Part shown: piece by piece, positions 51,518 through 60,137 of the stretch
Numbering within the stretch: position 1 is the stretch's first letter
Layout: every line of letters starts with the position of its first letter
Assembly: GCF_015355785.1 (NCBI RefSeq)
Contig: NZ_JADKYW010000003.1
Coordinates: forward strand, 765,387-829,386
DNA: 64,000 nucleotides
Direction of reading: 5' to 3'
Source: Arthrobacter gandavensis
GTDB lineage: Bacteria; Actinomycetota; Actinomycetes; Actinomycetales; Micrococcaceae
Made by a program: the position numbers and the translations under genes
The notes under the pieces: generated by a model
Database searches by the model: none
What the model was told of the DNA's origin: nothing
Seen by the model: only the letters and a program-made list of their open reading frames with translations

Positions 51518-52396
51518 CTAGGAGGAAGCCTCAGCCTTGTTGCCGTCGATGGCTGCCTGGACCGTGTCCACGAAGGAGTTCAGGTCCGCTTCGGCGCCGT
51601 TGACGTAGACGGTCGGGGTGCCGCCTACCTCGGCTGCGCGGGCCAGGGCGTCGGAGTACTTCACGTACGTGCGGAAACCGTCATTCTGGATGCAGTCCGC
51701 GGCGTCCGAAGCACCAACAGACTCCGCCATGTCTGCGAGCGCGGCGTTGTTGATTTCACCGGAGGCATGCTGGGCGAAGATCGCCTTCATGAAGTCCCAG
51801 TAGGACTCCGGGTTGGTGTCAGCGACACATGCGGCAGCGTTGGCGCCGCGGGAGGAATAGTTGGTCGGGGAGCCGCTGTCCAGGAATGCCACCGTGCGGT
51901 ACTCGAGGGTCACCTCACCTGCGTCAAGCCAGGTCTTGACCTGGTCCGAGTAGGTGGAGGAGAAGTCGGCACAGTGGACACAGTTGATGTCCACGTATTC
52001 AACGATCTGCACCGGCTCGCCGGGAGCGGCAGCTTCAACGCCTGCGGGAACGGTGTCACCGGCCTCATTCGTGGTGGTCGCTTCCGGAAGGTTGTTCACG
52101 TCCACCTCACCTGTGTCCGCCGGTTCCAGCGAGGTTGTGGAGGTCAGCGTGAACCCGCCATTGACATTGCCGGTGGCCGGAGCCGGTCCCGCGTCGGGGA
52201 TCCCGCCGCGGACACTGTTGACGACAATCACAGCAACGACCACCAGAACGGCGACGATTCCGGCAACGATTCCCCAGCGGGTCAGCAGTTTGTTGCGGCG
52301 CTCCTTCTTCAGCTGTGCCTCACGCAGGGCCCGTGCCTTCTCGCGGGCCGCGGCCTGGCGCTCGGCCTTGGTGACCTTGGGATTCCGGTCGGTCAT
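51518..52396 (-). CDS. Membrane-anchored DsbA-like thiol-disulfide oxidoreductase
   Basis: A 292-residue protein with a basic cytoplasmic tail (about 1-40), one TM helix (41-60), a Thr/Pro/Asp-rich linker (about 61-125), and a thioredoxin-fold domain with active site C139-V-H-C142 (VDINCVHCADFS) and cis-Pro loop VGGTPTVYVNG. Two further cysteines (AACVADT and AADCIQNDG) may form a structural disulfide. Such proteins introduce disulfides into secreted proteins outside the membrane. It is divergent from otsA. Confidence 0.9.
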   Translation of the reverse strand: MTDRNPKVTKAERQAAAREKARALREAQLKKERRNKLLTRWGIVAGIVAVLVVVAVIVVNSVRGGIPDAGPAPATGNVNGGFTLTSTTSLEPADTGEVDVNNLPEATTTNEAGDTVPAGVEAAAPGEPVQIVEYVDINCVHCADFSSTYSDQVKTWLDAGEVTLEYRTVAFLDSGSPTNYSSRGANAAACVADTNPESYWDFMKAIFAQHASGEINNAALADMAESVGASDAADCIQNDGFRTYVKYSDALARAAEVGGTPTVYVNGAEADLNSFVDTVQAAIDGNKAEASS

Positions 52397-52560
52397 AGTT
52401 CCTTCTGTCTCTTAAACGGCCACCGTCGGGCGGCATCAGGTACACGGTCTTCAGGGACAACGATAATCCCTGCACCTCCCCGTCAACGCCCGGAGTGGGT
52501 ACAAAGGTTCCCCTGTTGGATAGAGTGGCGAACAAAGAAGTCAACTGAGGAGTGCAAAAA

Positions 52561-54027
52561 GTGAACGCTGTTGCCGCTGAATCGAAAACTGAGATTTCAA
52601 CGGACGGGTACGGCGATTACGACTTCATAGTGGTCTCCAACCGCCTGCCTGTGGACAGGGTGGCGGACAACGGTTCTGAGGGCGGGGACAAATGGCGCCG
52701 CTCCCCCGGCGGGCTGGTGACGGCACTGGCGCCGGTCATGGCAAAGGCCGACGGCGCTTGGGTGGGCTGGCACGGCGCCCCGGACGAAACGCTGGAACCG
52801 TTCGACCACGGCAATATGCACCTGCGCCCGGTGCCGCTGAGCTCCTCCGAGGTGGAGCTTTACTACGAGGGCTTCTCCAACGCCACGCTCTGGCCGCTGT
52901 ACCACGACGTCATTGCACCGCCGGAGTTCCACCGAACCTGGTGGGACTCCTACCGCACCGTCAACAGGCGCTTCGCTGAAGCCGCTGCGGAGGTTGCCGC
53001 CGAGGGCGCCACCGTGTGGGTGCAGGACTACCAGCTGCAGCTTGTCCCGCAGATGCTGCGCAAGGCCCGCCCGGACCTGAAGATTGGCTTCTTCAACCAC
53101 ATTCCCTTCCCTCCGCTGGAAATTTTCGCCCAGCTGCCGTGGCGGCGGGACATCATTGCGGGCCTGCTGGGCGCAGACCTGATCGGTTTCCAGCGGCCCA
53201 GCGACACCGCCAACTTCCTGCGCTGCGTGCGCCGCTTCGCCGGGCACTCCGTACGCCAGCAGCAGGTCCACATCACTGACGAGGAAGGCAACACCTACGT
53301 CTCCCGGGCCGAGGCCTTCCCGATCTCCATTGACGTGGACCAGATCACCGAACTGGCCCAGCGCGAGGACATCATTGAGCGGTCCAAGCAGATCCGCCGC
53401 GAACTCGGCAACCCGAAGGTCATCCTGCTCGGCGTCGACCGCCTGGACTACACGAAGGGAATCAGCCACCGTCTGAAGGCCTACGGCGAGCTCCTGGAGG
53501 ACGGGCGGATCAGCGTGGAGGATGCGGCACTGATCCAGGTGGCCAGCCCCAGCCGCGAGCGGGTGGAACAGTACCGCCTGCTGCGCGAAGAGGTGGAAGG
53601 CACCGTCGGCCGCATCAACGGCACCTACGACACCATGTCCAACACTGCCATCCGCTATCTGCACCATTCATACCCAGTCGAGGAAATGGTTGCCCTCTAC
53701 CTGGCATCGGATGTCATGCTCGTGACCGCACTGCGCGACGGCATGAACCTGGTGGCGAAGGAGTATGTGGCAGCTCGGACGGAGAACACCGGTGCCCTGG
53801 TGCTCAGCGAGTTCGCCGGTGCTGCGGACCAGCTCCGCCAGGCCGTGCTGGTCAACCCGCATGACATCGACCGGCTGAAGGACGCCATCGTCTCCGCCAT
53901 CCAGATGCAGCCGCGCGAAGCCCAGCGCCGCATGCGCCTAATGCGCCGCCAGGTGCTGCAGAACGACGTCGAGCGCTGGTCACAGAACTTCCTCAACGCC
54001 CTGCGCCTGGAAGGTGAGCAACAGTGA
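52561..54027 (+). CDS. otsA: Trehalose-6-phosphate synthase
   Basis: A 488-residue GT20 glycosyltransferase that makes trehalose-6-phosphate from UDP-glucose (or ADP/GDP-glucose) and glucose-6-phosphate. Motifs are FIVVSNRLPVDR (N-terminal loop), VGWHGAPDE, VWVQDYQLQLVPQMLR, IGFFNHIPFPPLEIFAQLPW, GVDRLDYTKGISHRLKAY, and RDGMNLVAKEYVAAR with LSEFAGAADQL. GTG 52561 is preferred because GAGGAG lies 8 nt upstream. It overlaps otsB by 4 bp (GTGA). Trehalose serves as stress protectant and carbon reserve. Confidence 0.96.
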   Translation: MNAVAAESKTEISTDGYGDYDFIVVSNRLPVDRVADNGSEGGDKWRRSPGGLVTALAPVMAKADGAWVGWHGAPDETLEPFDHGNMHLRPVPLSSSEVELYYEGFSNATLWPLYHDVIAPPEFHRTWWDSYRTVNRRFAEAAAEVAAEGATVWVQDYQLQLVPQMLRKARPDLKIGFFNHIPFPPLEIFAQLPWRRDIIAGLLGADLIGFQRPSDTANFLRCVRRFAGHSVRQQQVHITDEEGNTYVSRAEAFPISIDVDQITELAQREDIIERSKQIRRELGNPKVILLGVDRLDYTKGISHRLKAYGELLEDGRISVEDAALIQVASPSRERVEQYRLLREEVEGTVGRINGTYDTMSNTAIRYLHHSYPVEEMVALYLASDVMLVTALRDGMNLVAKEYVAARTENTGALVLSEFAGAADQLRQAVLVNPHDIDRLKDAIVSAIQMQPREAQRRMRLMRRQVLQNDVERWSQNFLNALRLEGEQQ

Positions 54028-54800
54028 TACCCATGGACCTGCGCTCGGCCCTTGCTACGCTCGCGGCCACAGACCACCTGTTGGTCGCCGTCGACTTCGA
54101 CGGCACCCTGGCACCCCTGGTGGAACGGGCCGAGGACGCCCGTCCGCTCCCCGCCGCGGCGGCGGCGCTGCGGTCCCTGGCCGGTGTGCCCCAGACCGCG
54201 ACGGCGCTGATTTCCGGGCGCGCCCTGGACAGCCTGCGGGAAGTGGCACGCCCCGAGCCGGAGACCCTGCTGGTCGGCAGCCACGGTGCCGAGACCTGGA
54301 CAGGCCCCAACGCGGCGCCCCTGCAGCTCACCCCGGAGCAGGCAGACCTGCTGGCCCGGGCCCGTGCCGCCGTCGAGGAGGTGGCCCGGTCATGGGACGG
54401 CTGCAGGCTTGAAGACAAGCCGGCTGGCGTAGTCCTGCATACGCGCAGCGCTTCCGACGACGACGCCGCCGCCGCGGTGGACGCTGCCCGCTCACGGCTC
54501 CAGGAGCTGGACGGAGTGCAGGTCACGGACGGCAAGCGTGTCCTGGAGGCCTCCGTAGTGCACGCGAACAAGGGCGAGGGCATCGCCGCGCTTCGCGAGC
54601 TGACAGGTGCCACGGGGGTGCTGTTTGCCGGAGACGATGTCACCGATGAGCGGGGCTTCGCCGTGCTGCAGGACGGCGACGTCAGCATCAAGGTGGGAGC
54701 GGGCGATACCGCCGCGCAGTTCCGGGTTGAGTCCCCCGGGGAGTTCGCCGAAGTTCTGGAACACCTGCACGAACTGCGCCTCGCCGCCGTCGGGAATTAA
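54024..54800 (+). CDS. otsB: Trehalose-6-phosphate phosphatase
   Basis: A 258-residue HAD-superfamily phosphatase. Motif I is VAVDFDGTLAP with nucleophile D24 and acid/base D26; motif II lies near ATALISGRAL, and motifs III/IV near HANKGEGIAAL and FAGDDVTDERGF. It dephosphorylates trehalose-6-phosphate in the cytosol. The GTG start sits in the otsA stop, so expression is coupled; ATG 54033 is a possible alternative start. 160 bp separate it from the msmK-like gene. Confidence 0.95.
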   Translation: MIPMDLRSALATLAATDHLLVAVDFDGTLAPLVERAEDARPLPAAAAALRSLAGVPQTATALISGRALDSLREVARPEPETLLVGSHGAETWTGPNAAPLQLTPEQADLLARARAAVEEVARSWDGCRLEDKPAGVVLHTRSASDDDAAAAVDAARSRLQELDGVQVTDGKRVLEASVVHANKGEGIAALRELTGATGVLFAGDDVTDERGFAVLQDGDVSIKVGAGDTAAQFRVESPGEFAEVLEHLHELRLAAVGN

Positions 54801-54960
54801 CCTCCCGGCTGCCTGTTTTGCTTCGCGCCGCTTGACGGACGTGGCATACTTGCCAGCAGCGGACGCTTTCCGTGGCGCCCGTCACTGCTGTTTCACAACT
54901 GAACATCCACCCATTCACAACGGATCGTCGGGCACGTACCTGCCCGTGAAGGGAAATATC

Positions 54961-56049
54961 ATGGCAACGGTAACGTTTGACCAAGCTACGCGTCTGTACC
55001 CGGGCACCGATCGCCCCGCAGTCGATAACCTCAGCCTCGAAATCGCCGACGGCGAATTCCTCGTGCTCGTTGGCCCCTCGGGCTGCGGCAAGTCCACCTC
55101 ACTGCGCATGCTCGCAGGCCTGGAAGACGTGAATTCCGGGCGCATCCTCATCGGCGATCGTGACGTCACCGATGTTCCGCCAAAGGACCGCGACATTGCC
55201 ATGGTGTTCCAGAACTACGCCCTGTACCCGCACATGTCCGTGGCGGACAACATGGGCTTTGCGCTGAAGATCGCCGGTGTTCCGAAGGAGGAGCGCCTGG
55301 AGCGTGTCCGCGAGGCGGCCAAGCTGCTGGACCTCGAGGACTACCTGGACCGCAAGCCCAAGGCACTCTCCGGCGGCCAGCGCCAGCGTGTTGCCATGGG
55401 ACGTGCCATCGTGCGGAACCCGCAGGTCTTCCTCATGGATGAGCCGCTCTCCAACCTCGATGCCAAGCTGCGCGTGCAGACCCGCACCCAGATCGCGTCC
55501 CTGACCCGGCGCCTGGGAGTTACCACCGTGTACGTCACCCACGACCAGGTTGAGGCTATGACCATGGGCGACCGCGTTGCCGTGCTGAAGGACGGCGTGC
55601 TGCAGCAGGTTGACACTCCCCGGAACCTCTACGACAAGCCGATGAACGTCTTCGTGGCCGGCTTTATGGGCTCCCCGGCGATGAACCTGCTCGAGCTGCC
55701 GGTGACCGAGGGCGGCGTAACGTTCGGCGGCACGGTGTACCCGGTCCCCCGCAGTATCCTCGACGCCGCTGCCGGCAACACCGTGACCTTCGGCGTCCGC
55801 CCGGAAGACATGGATGTGGCACCCGACGGCGAGGGCCTGAAGGTCGAAGTGGATGTGGTCGAGGAGCTCGGTGCAGACGCGTTCGTCTACGGACACACCT
55901 TCCTGGACGGCCAGGAGCACGAGATCACGGCCCGCGTGGATGCCCGCAGGCCCCCGGCCAAAGGCGACACCCTGTTCGTGACGCCGAAGGCCGGTCATGT
56001 TCACCTCTTTGACACCAGCACCGGCAAGCGACTTGCTGACGAAGCGTAG
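54961..56049 (+). CDS. ABC sugar importer ATPase (MsmK/UgpC type)
   Basis: A 362-residue ATPase. It has Walker A GPSGCGKS (38-45), Q-loop VFQNYALYPHMSV, signature LSGGQRQR (about 136-143), Walker B VFLMDEPLSNLD and the H-loop TVYVTHDQVEAM. The C-terminal regulatory TOBE-like domain (about 240-362) is typical of MalK/MsmK/UgpC. GAAGGG lies upstream of ATG 54961. Such ATPases serve several CUT1 importers at once. The maltose-type operon at 27.5-31.4 kb has no ATPase of its own, so this is a likely partner. Confidence 0.93.
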   Translation: MATVTFDQATRLYPGTDRPAVDNLSLEIADGEFLVLVGPSGCGKSTSLRMLAGLEDVNSGRILIGDRDVTDVPPKDRDIAMVFQNYALYPHMSVADNMGFALKIAGVPKEERLERVREAAKLLDLEDYLDRKPKALSGGQRQRVAMGRAIVRNPQVFLMDEPLSNLDAKLRVQTRTQIASLTRRLGVTTVYVTHDQVEAMTMGDRVAVLKDGVLQQVDTPRNLYDKPMNVFVAGFMGSPAMNLLELPVTEGGVTFGGTVYPVPRSILDAAAGNTVTFGVRPEDMDVAPDGEGLKVEVDVVEELGADAFVYGHTFLDGQEHEITARVDARRPPAKGDTLFVTPKAGHVHLFDTSTGKRLADEA

Positions 56050-56070
56050 CCTTTAGCAACAGTGTGCGCG

Positions 56071-56117
56071 TGCGGTGGCCGATCCCCTGATCTAGACTTC
56101 AGGAGAAGGCCACCGCA
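56071..56117 (+). terminator. Hairpin terminator after the msmK-like gene
   Basis: TGCGGTGGCC (56071-56080) and GGCCACCGCA (56108-56117) form a 10-bp stem, with an inner CCTGA/TCAGG stem. Confidence 0.75.
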
Positions 56118-56162
56118 CTGGTTTAACCCCCATCCCAGCGCCGATAGAAGGCATCAAGGTCC

Positions 56163-57518
56163 ATGACAGAAGCACCGCGCGCCAACTGGCGTGATGAACC
56201 AACGAACTGGGAGCAGCACGGCAAGCTCCCCCGCAGCCACAGCGAAGCGACACAGGAACCGCTCGGTTCGCTGAACATCACCGCCGCTTCCATGGATCCG
56301 GCGCTCCTGGACCTGCCGTGGTCAATCCCGCTGGAGGACTGGCCCAAGGAGAACCTCGCCGCCCTGCCCCGCGGCATCTCGAGGCACGTCGTCCGCTTTG
56401 CCCGCATGGGCGATTCGCTTATTGCCATCAAGGAGACCAGCGAGCACGTGGCCCGGCAGGAGTACCACATGCTGCGCAAGCTGCGGCGGCTGAATGTTCC
56501 CAGTGTTGCGCCGGTGGCGGTCATAACCGGACGCCAGGATGCCGAGGGCAATGAGCTGGCACCCGTGCTGGTGACGCGCCACCTGCGCTTTTCCCTGCCC
56601 TACCGCGCAGTGTTTTCCCAGACCCTCCGTGAAGTGACGCTGACCCGCCTCATCGACGCTCAGGCGCTGCTGCTGGTACGGCTGCACCTGGCGGGCTTCT
56701 ACTGGGGCGATGTTTCGCTCTCGAATACGCTGTTCCGCCGTGACGCCGGTGCCTTCGCCGCCTACCTGGTGGATGCCGAAACGGGTGAACTGTACCCGGA
56801 GCTCTCCCGGGGGCAGCGCGAGTATGACCTGGAGATCGCCCGTGTGAACATCGCCGGAGAGCTAATGGACCTGGCTGAGGGCGGCCTGGTCGAGGAGAGC
56901 ATCGACCCGCTGGCCACCAGTGAACGCATCATGGACAGCTACCGAAATCTCTGGGCTGAACTCACCGAGCAGGAGTCCTTCGAACTCGGTGAACGCTGGC
57001 GCGTCAACGTACGCATCCGACGCCTCAATGAGCTGGGGTTCGACGTCGACGAACTCACCATCCGCACCACGCCGGACGGCTCCCAGGTGCAGCTCCAGCC
57101 CAAGGTGGTCGACGCCGGCCACCACCAGCGGCGGCTGCTGCGCCTCACCGGGCTGGATGCGCAGGAGAACCAGGCCCGGAGGCTGCTGAACGATCTTGAC
57201 TCCTACCGGGCGGACAACAACCCGCAGATGGACGAGGAACTGAGCGCCCATCTATGGGTCACGCAGGTCTTCGAACCGATCGTGAAATCCGTGCCGCGGG
57301 AGCTTGGCAGCAAGCTGGAGCAGGCCGAACTGGTGCACGAGGTGCTGGAGCATCGGTGGTACATGTCGGAGAAGGAGAACCGCAACGTCCCCATGGCAGA
57401 AGCGGTCCAGTCCTATCTGGACAACGAGCTGCGCCACCGCAGGGATGAGGCGGCGATTCTGCTCAATCCGGATACCACCACCATGCGGATCCTTGAAAGC
57501 GGCGCCTCACCGGGATAG
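56163..57518 (+). CDS. DUF4032 domain-containing kinase-like protein
   Basis: A 451-residue protein. The N-terminal half resembles a lipopolysaccharide-kinase-like fold (IAIKETSEHVARQEYHMLRK, LRRLNVPSVAPVAVITGRQD, LVRLHLAGFYWGDVSLSNTL with the kinase-like H-x-x-x-F-x-x-G-D-x-S-x-x-N loop, and YLVDAETGEL as a D-x-E metal site). The C-terminal half (about 290-440) is the DUF4032 domain. Its substrate is unknown. It lies downstream of msmK with a terminator between, and ends at a strong bidirectional terminator. Confidence 0.85.
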   Translation: MTEAPRANWRDEPTNWEQHGKLPRSHSEATQEPLGSLNITAASMDPALLDLPWSIPLEDWPKENLAALPRGISRHVVRFARMGDSLIAIKETSEHVARQEYHMLRKLRRLNVPSVAPVAVITGRQDAEGNELAPVLVTRHLRFSLPYRAVFSQTLREVTLTRLIDAQALLLVRLHLAGFYWGDVSLSNTLFRRDAGAFAAYLVDAETGELYPELSRGQREYDLEIARVNIAGELMDLAEGGLVEESIDPLATSERIMDSYRNLWAELTEQESFELGERWRVNVRIRRLNELGFDVDELTIRTTPDGSQVQLQPKVVDAGHHQRRLLRLTGLDAQENQARRLLNDLDSYRADNNPQMDEELSAHLWVTQVFEPIVKSVPRELGSKLEQAELVHEVLEHRWYMSEKENRNVPMAEAVQSYLDNELRHRRDEAAILLNPDTTTMRILESGASPG

Positions 57519-57536
57519 CGGCACAGCTCTCCAACG

Positions 57537-57572
57537 ACGGCAGGCCGGGACCTCACGGTCCCGGCCTGCCGT
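57537..57572. terminator. Bidirectional terminator between DUF4032 and DUF4190 genes
   Basis: A perfect 16-bp stem (ACGGCAGGCCGGGACC at 57537-57552 and GGTCCCGGCCTGCCGT at 57557-57572) with a 4-nt loop, between convergent genes. Confidence 0.9.
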
Positions 57573-57602
57573 CAATGGCGGAGTTGTACGTCCATGGCTT
57601 AG

Positions 57603-58190
57603 CTAGAGGGACTGCTGGAAACCGTCAACGCCGCACTCGTAGATTTCGCCGTCCACGACGTGGGTTCCGGGACCGAGGTCGTCGCAGACCTCGATGAGCG
57701 TACCCACCTGGTCCATTGCGAAGACAAAGATCGCAATGGTGGCAATGACGGTCAGCACAAAGACAACCCCGCCGATGATGATGCCGGCAAGGGCAGGCCC
57801 ATTGCTCATCTTGGCTTTCCGTGACTGGACAAGTCCCACGATGCTGAGGATCACGCCCACCAGGGAAGCGAACGGGATGAAGAACAGGCAGGAAAGGATC
57901 AGGCCCACAATGCCCATGGTCTTGCCCGGCTGCTGCGCGGGCGCCTGGTAGTTCCCGGGGTAGCCGTAGGGCGACGGCGGAACACCGTAACCCGCGCCGT
58001 AGTTCGGCTGGTTGCCGCTGGCTGCTTGGCCAACGGCCGGCTGGTTTGGCTGCGGCGGCCGGTTTGGCTGTGCCGGCTCGTTCGGCTGGCTTGGCTGGGC
58101 CGGCCCGTTCGGCTGGCTCGGCTGGGTCCAGCGCTGATCCTGCTTTTCCCCGGCGGGATCGCCCGGGACGTCGTTGCGGTTCTCTGACAT
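57603..58190 (-). CDS. DUF4190-type membrane protein with Pro/Gln/Asn-rich N-terminus
   Basis: A 195-residue protein. The N-terminal ~90 residues are low-complexity (QPSQPNGPAQPSQPNEPAQP). The DUF4190-like core follows (about 95-165: GKTMGIVGLILSCLFFIPFA, GVILSIVGLVQSRK, then a second TM ALAGIIIGGVVFVLTVIATI). A short extracytoplasmic tail carries two Cys (VCDDLG and ECGVDG). ATG 58190 was chosen; the frame stays open for a further 1.7 kb only because the antisense strand of the GH13 gene lacks stops. It is divergent from GH13 copy 2. Confidence 0.85.
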   Translation of the reverse strand: MSENRNDVPGDPAGEKQDQRWTQPSQPNGPAQPSQPNEPAQPNRPPQPNQPAVGQAASGNQPNYGAGYGVPPSPYGYPGNYQAPAQQPGKTMGIVGLILSCLFFIPFASLVGVILSIVGLVQSRKAKMSNGPALAGIIIGGVVFVLTVIATIAIFVFAMDQVGTLIEVCDDLGPGTHVVDGEIYECGVDGFQQSL

Positions 58191-58382
58191 GCTTCTCCCG
58201 AAAAGTGGTGTTGTGTGGGGGTTCGAAAGCCAGCCTATCGTGTTGCACCGCCAGCAAACATTGGCGGATTCCAGCCTGACGTGCGGCGATGAGCTGTGCG
58301 GCTTCTCACGGGCGCAATTCGGCACAAGCTGGCGGACAACCTCGTTTAAGGTGGTGTACCAATACCGCACGAGACAAGAGGG

Positions 58383-60122
58383 ATGATTCTGTTCATGGAC
58401 AATGCTCCCGGCGTACCTGTCACGCGAAACGGAGAACTCCGCCTGGTTCCGGTCCATGAAGCCTCCACCGGGCGTGAGAGGCAGTGGTGGCGCTCCTCGG
58501 TGATCTACCAGATCTACCCCCGCTCCTTCCGCGACCTGCGCGGCGACGGCATCGGCGACCTGCCCGGCATCACCGCCGAAATCCCCGCCCTCGCAGAACT
58601 GGACATCGACGCGATCTGGCTCTCCCCCTTCTACGTCTCCCCGCAGAAAGACGCCGGCTACGACGTCGCCGACTACTGCGACGTCGACCCGCTCTTCGGC
58701 ACCCTGGACGACTTCGATGCCCTCGTCACCGCCGCCAAAAACCACGGCATCCGCGTCATCGTGGACCTGGTCCCCAACCACTGCTCCGAGGCGCACGCCC
58801 TCTTCCAGGCAGCCCTGGCCGCACCGGAGAACTCCCCCGCCCGGGACATGTTCATCTTCCGCGACGGCACCGGAGAACACGGCGAAAACCCGCCAAACAA
58901 CTGGCAGTCCCACTTCGGCGGACCCGCCTGGACCCGCGTCCACAACCCCGACGGCACCCCCGGCCAGTGGTACCTGCACCTCTTCGACTCCTCCCAGCCG
59001 GACTTCAACTGGGACAACCCGGCCGTGCACGACGAATTCGAACGCGTCCTGCGCTTCTGGCTCGACCGCGGCGTCGGCGGCTTCCGCGTCGACGTCGCCC
59101 ACGCCCTGATCAAGAAAAGCGGGCTCCCGGACTGGGGCGGCCGCGCCGACGGCGCCTCCTCCGACGGCTTCCCCGGCGAGGCAGCCCCCATGTTCGGCCA
59201 GGCCGGCATCCACGACATCTACCGCTCCTGGCGGCGGATCCTTGACGAATACGACGGCGACCGCGTGCTCTGCGCCGAGGCGAATGTTGATCCGCTGGAC
59301 CGGCTCACCGATTGGGTCCGTTCCGACGAAATGCACCAGACCTTCAACTTCGCCTACCTCAGCCATCCGTGGGACGCGGAGGAGCTGCGCCGCATCATCA
59401 CCACCAGCCTCGAAGCCTTTGACAAGGTCGGCGCCCCCACCACCTGGGTGCTCTCCAACCACGACGTCGTCCGCCACGTCACCCGCTTTGGCCTCAAGGG
59501 GAATGAACTTCGGCTCGGAGACGGCATCGGTCCGGATGACTTCCAGCCGGATCATGAACTGGGGCTGCGACGGGCCCGGGCAGCGACGCTGCTGATGCTG
59601 GCACTCCCCGGCGGCGTCTACCTCTACCAGGGTGAAGAACTCGGCCTGCCGGACCACACGTTGATCCAGGAAGAGTTCCGCCAGGACCCCACGTTCCACC
59701 GGTCCGCCGGGGTGCGGGTTGGCCGCGACGGTTCCCGGGTGCCCCTGCCCTGGCGGGCCAACGCGCCGTCGTACGGGTTCAGCTCCACCGGCAAGTCCTG
59801 GCTGCCCCAGCCCGACCTGTGGGGAGCCAACTCCCGCGATGTCCAAAAACGCAATCCGGACTCGACGCTGAACTTCTACCGGGATGCCCTCGCGCTGCGG
59901 CGGGAACTGAACCTGGGCCACGGGTCCCTGGCCTGGTGGCCCGAACACGACGCCGAGGGGCTGGTCGCGTTCGTCAACGGGAACGTCCTGGCCGTAATGA
60001 ACATGGGAACAGAATCCGTGGAACTACCGGAGCTCGAGGTTCTCTGTGAAAGCTCCCCCAGCGCCATGGAGCTAACAAGGCTGCGTCCCAACCGTGCCGT
60101 CTGGATGCGCGTCCCATCCTAG
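58383..60122 (+). CDS. GH13 alpha-glucosidase, copy 2
   Basis: A 579-residue GH13 enzyme, paralogous to the one at 31674. Catalytic residues are D237 (GFRVDVAHAL), E299 (LCAEANVDP) and D361 (LSNHDVVRH). The start may be ATG 58383 or 58395 (MDNAPGVP). The N-terminal ~20 and C-terminal ~25 residues differ from copy 1, while most of the first half is identical. No regulator or transporter adjoins it and no LacI-type operator was seen upstream; CCGCCA-N8-TGGCGG at 58248-58267 is the only palindrome noted. It may broaden substrate range or be differently expressed. Confidence 0.93.
   Translation: MILFMDNAPGVPVTRNGELRLVPVHEASTGRERQWWRSSVIYQIYPRSFRDLRGDGIGDLPGITAEIPALAELDIDAIWLSPFYVSPQKDAGYDVADYCDVDPLFGTLDDFDALVTAAKNHGIRVIVDLVPNHCSEAHALFQAALAAPENSPARDMFIFRDGTGEHGENPPNNWQSHFGGPAWTRVHNPDGTPGQWYLHLFDSSQPDFNWDNPAVHDEFERVLRFWLDRGVGGFRVDVAHALIKKSGLPDWGGRADGASSDGFPGEAAPMFGQAGIHDIYRSWRRILDEYDGDRVLCAEANVDPLDRLTDWVRSDEMHQTFNFAYLSHPWDAEELRRIITTSLEAFDKVGAPTTWVLSNHDVVRHVTRFGLKGNELRLGDGIGPDDFQPDHELGLRRARAATLLMLALPGGVYLYQGEELGLPDHTLIQEEFRQDPTFHRSAGVRVGRDGSRVPLPWRANAPSYGFSSTGKSWLPQPDLWGANSRDVQKRNPDSTLNFYRDALALRRELNLGHGSLAWWPEHDAEGLVAFVNGNVLAVMNMGTESVELPELEVLCESSPSAMELTRLRPNRAVWMRVPS
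58441..59200 (+). repeat. 760-bp tract identical to 31720-32479
   Basis: See the partner tract in GH13 copy 1. A further 90-bp identical block pairs 59876-59965 with 33155-33244 at the same offset. The intervening sequence is a mosaic of identical and clearly diverged patches. Confidence 0.92.
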
Positions 60123-60137
60123 GAACTGCGTGCCCGC

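Noticed and set aside
57603..59948. 781-codon open frame on the minus strand covering the DUF4190 gene and most of GH13 copy 2 antisense
   Set aside because: Only 57603-58190 is a recognisable protein. The rest is stop-free antisense of a high-GC gene, and the same antisense opening appears at 31668-33227 opposite GH13 copy 1.
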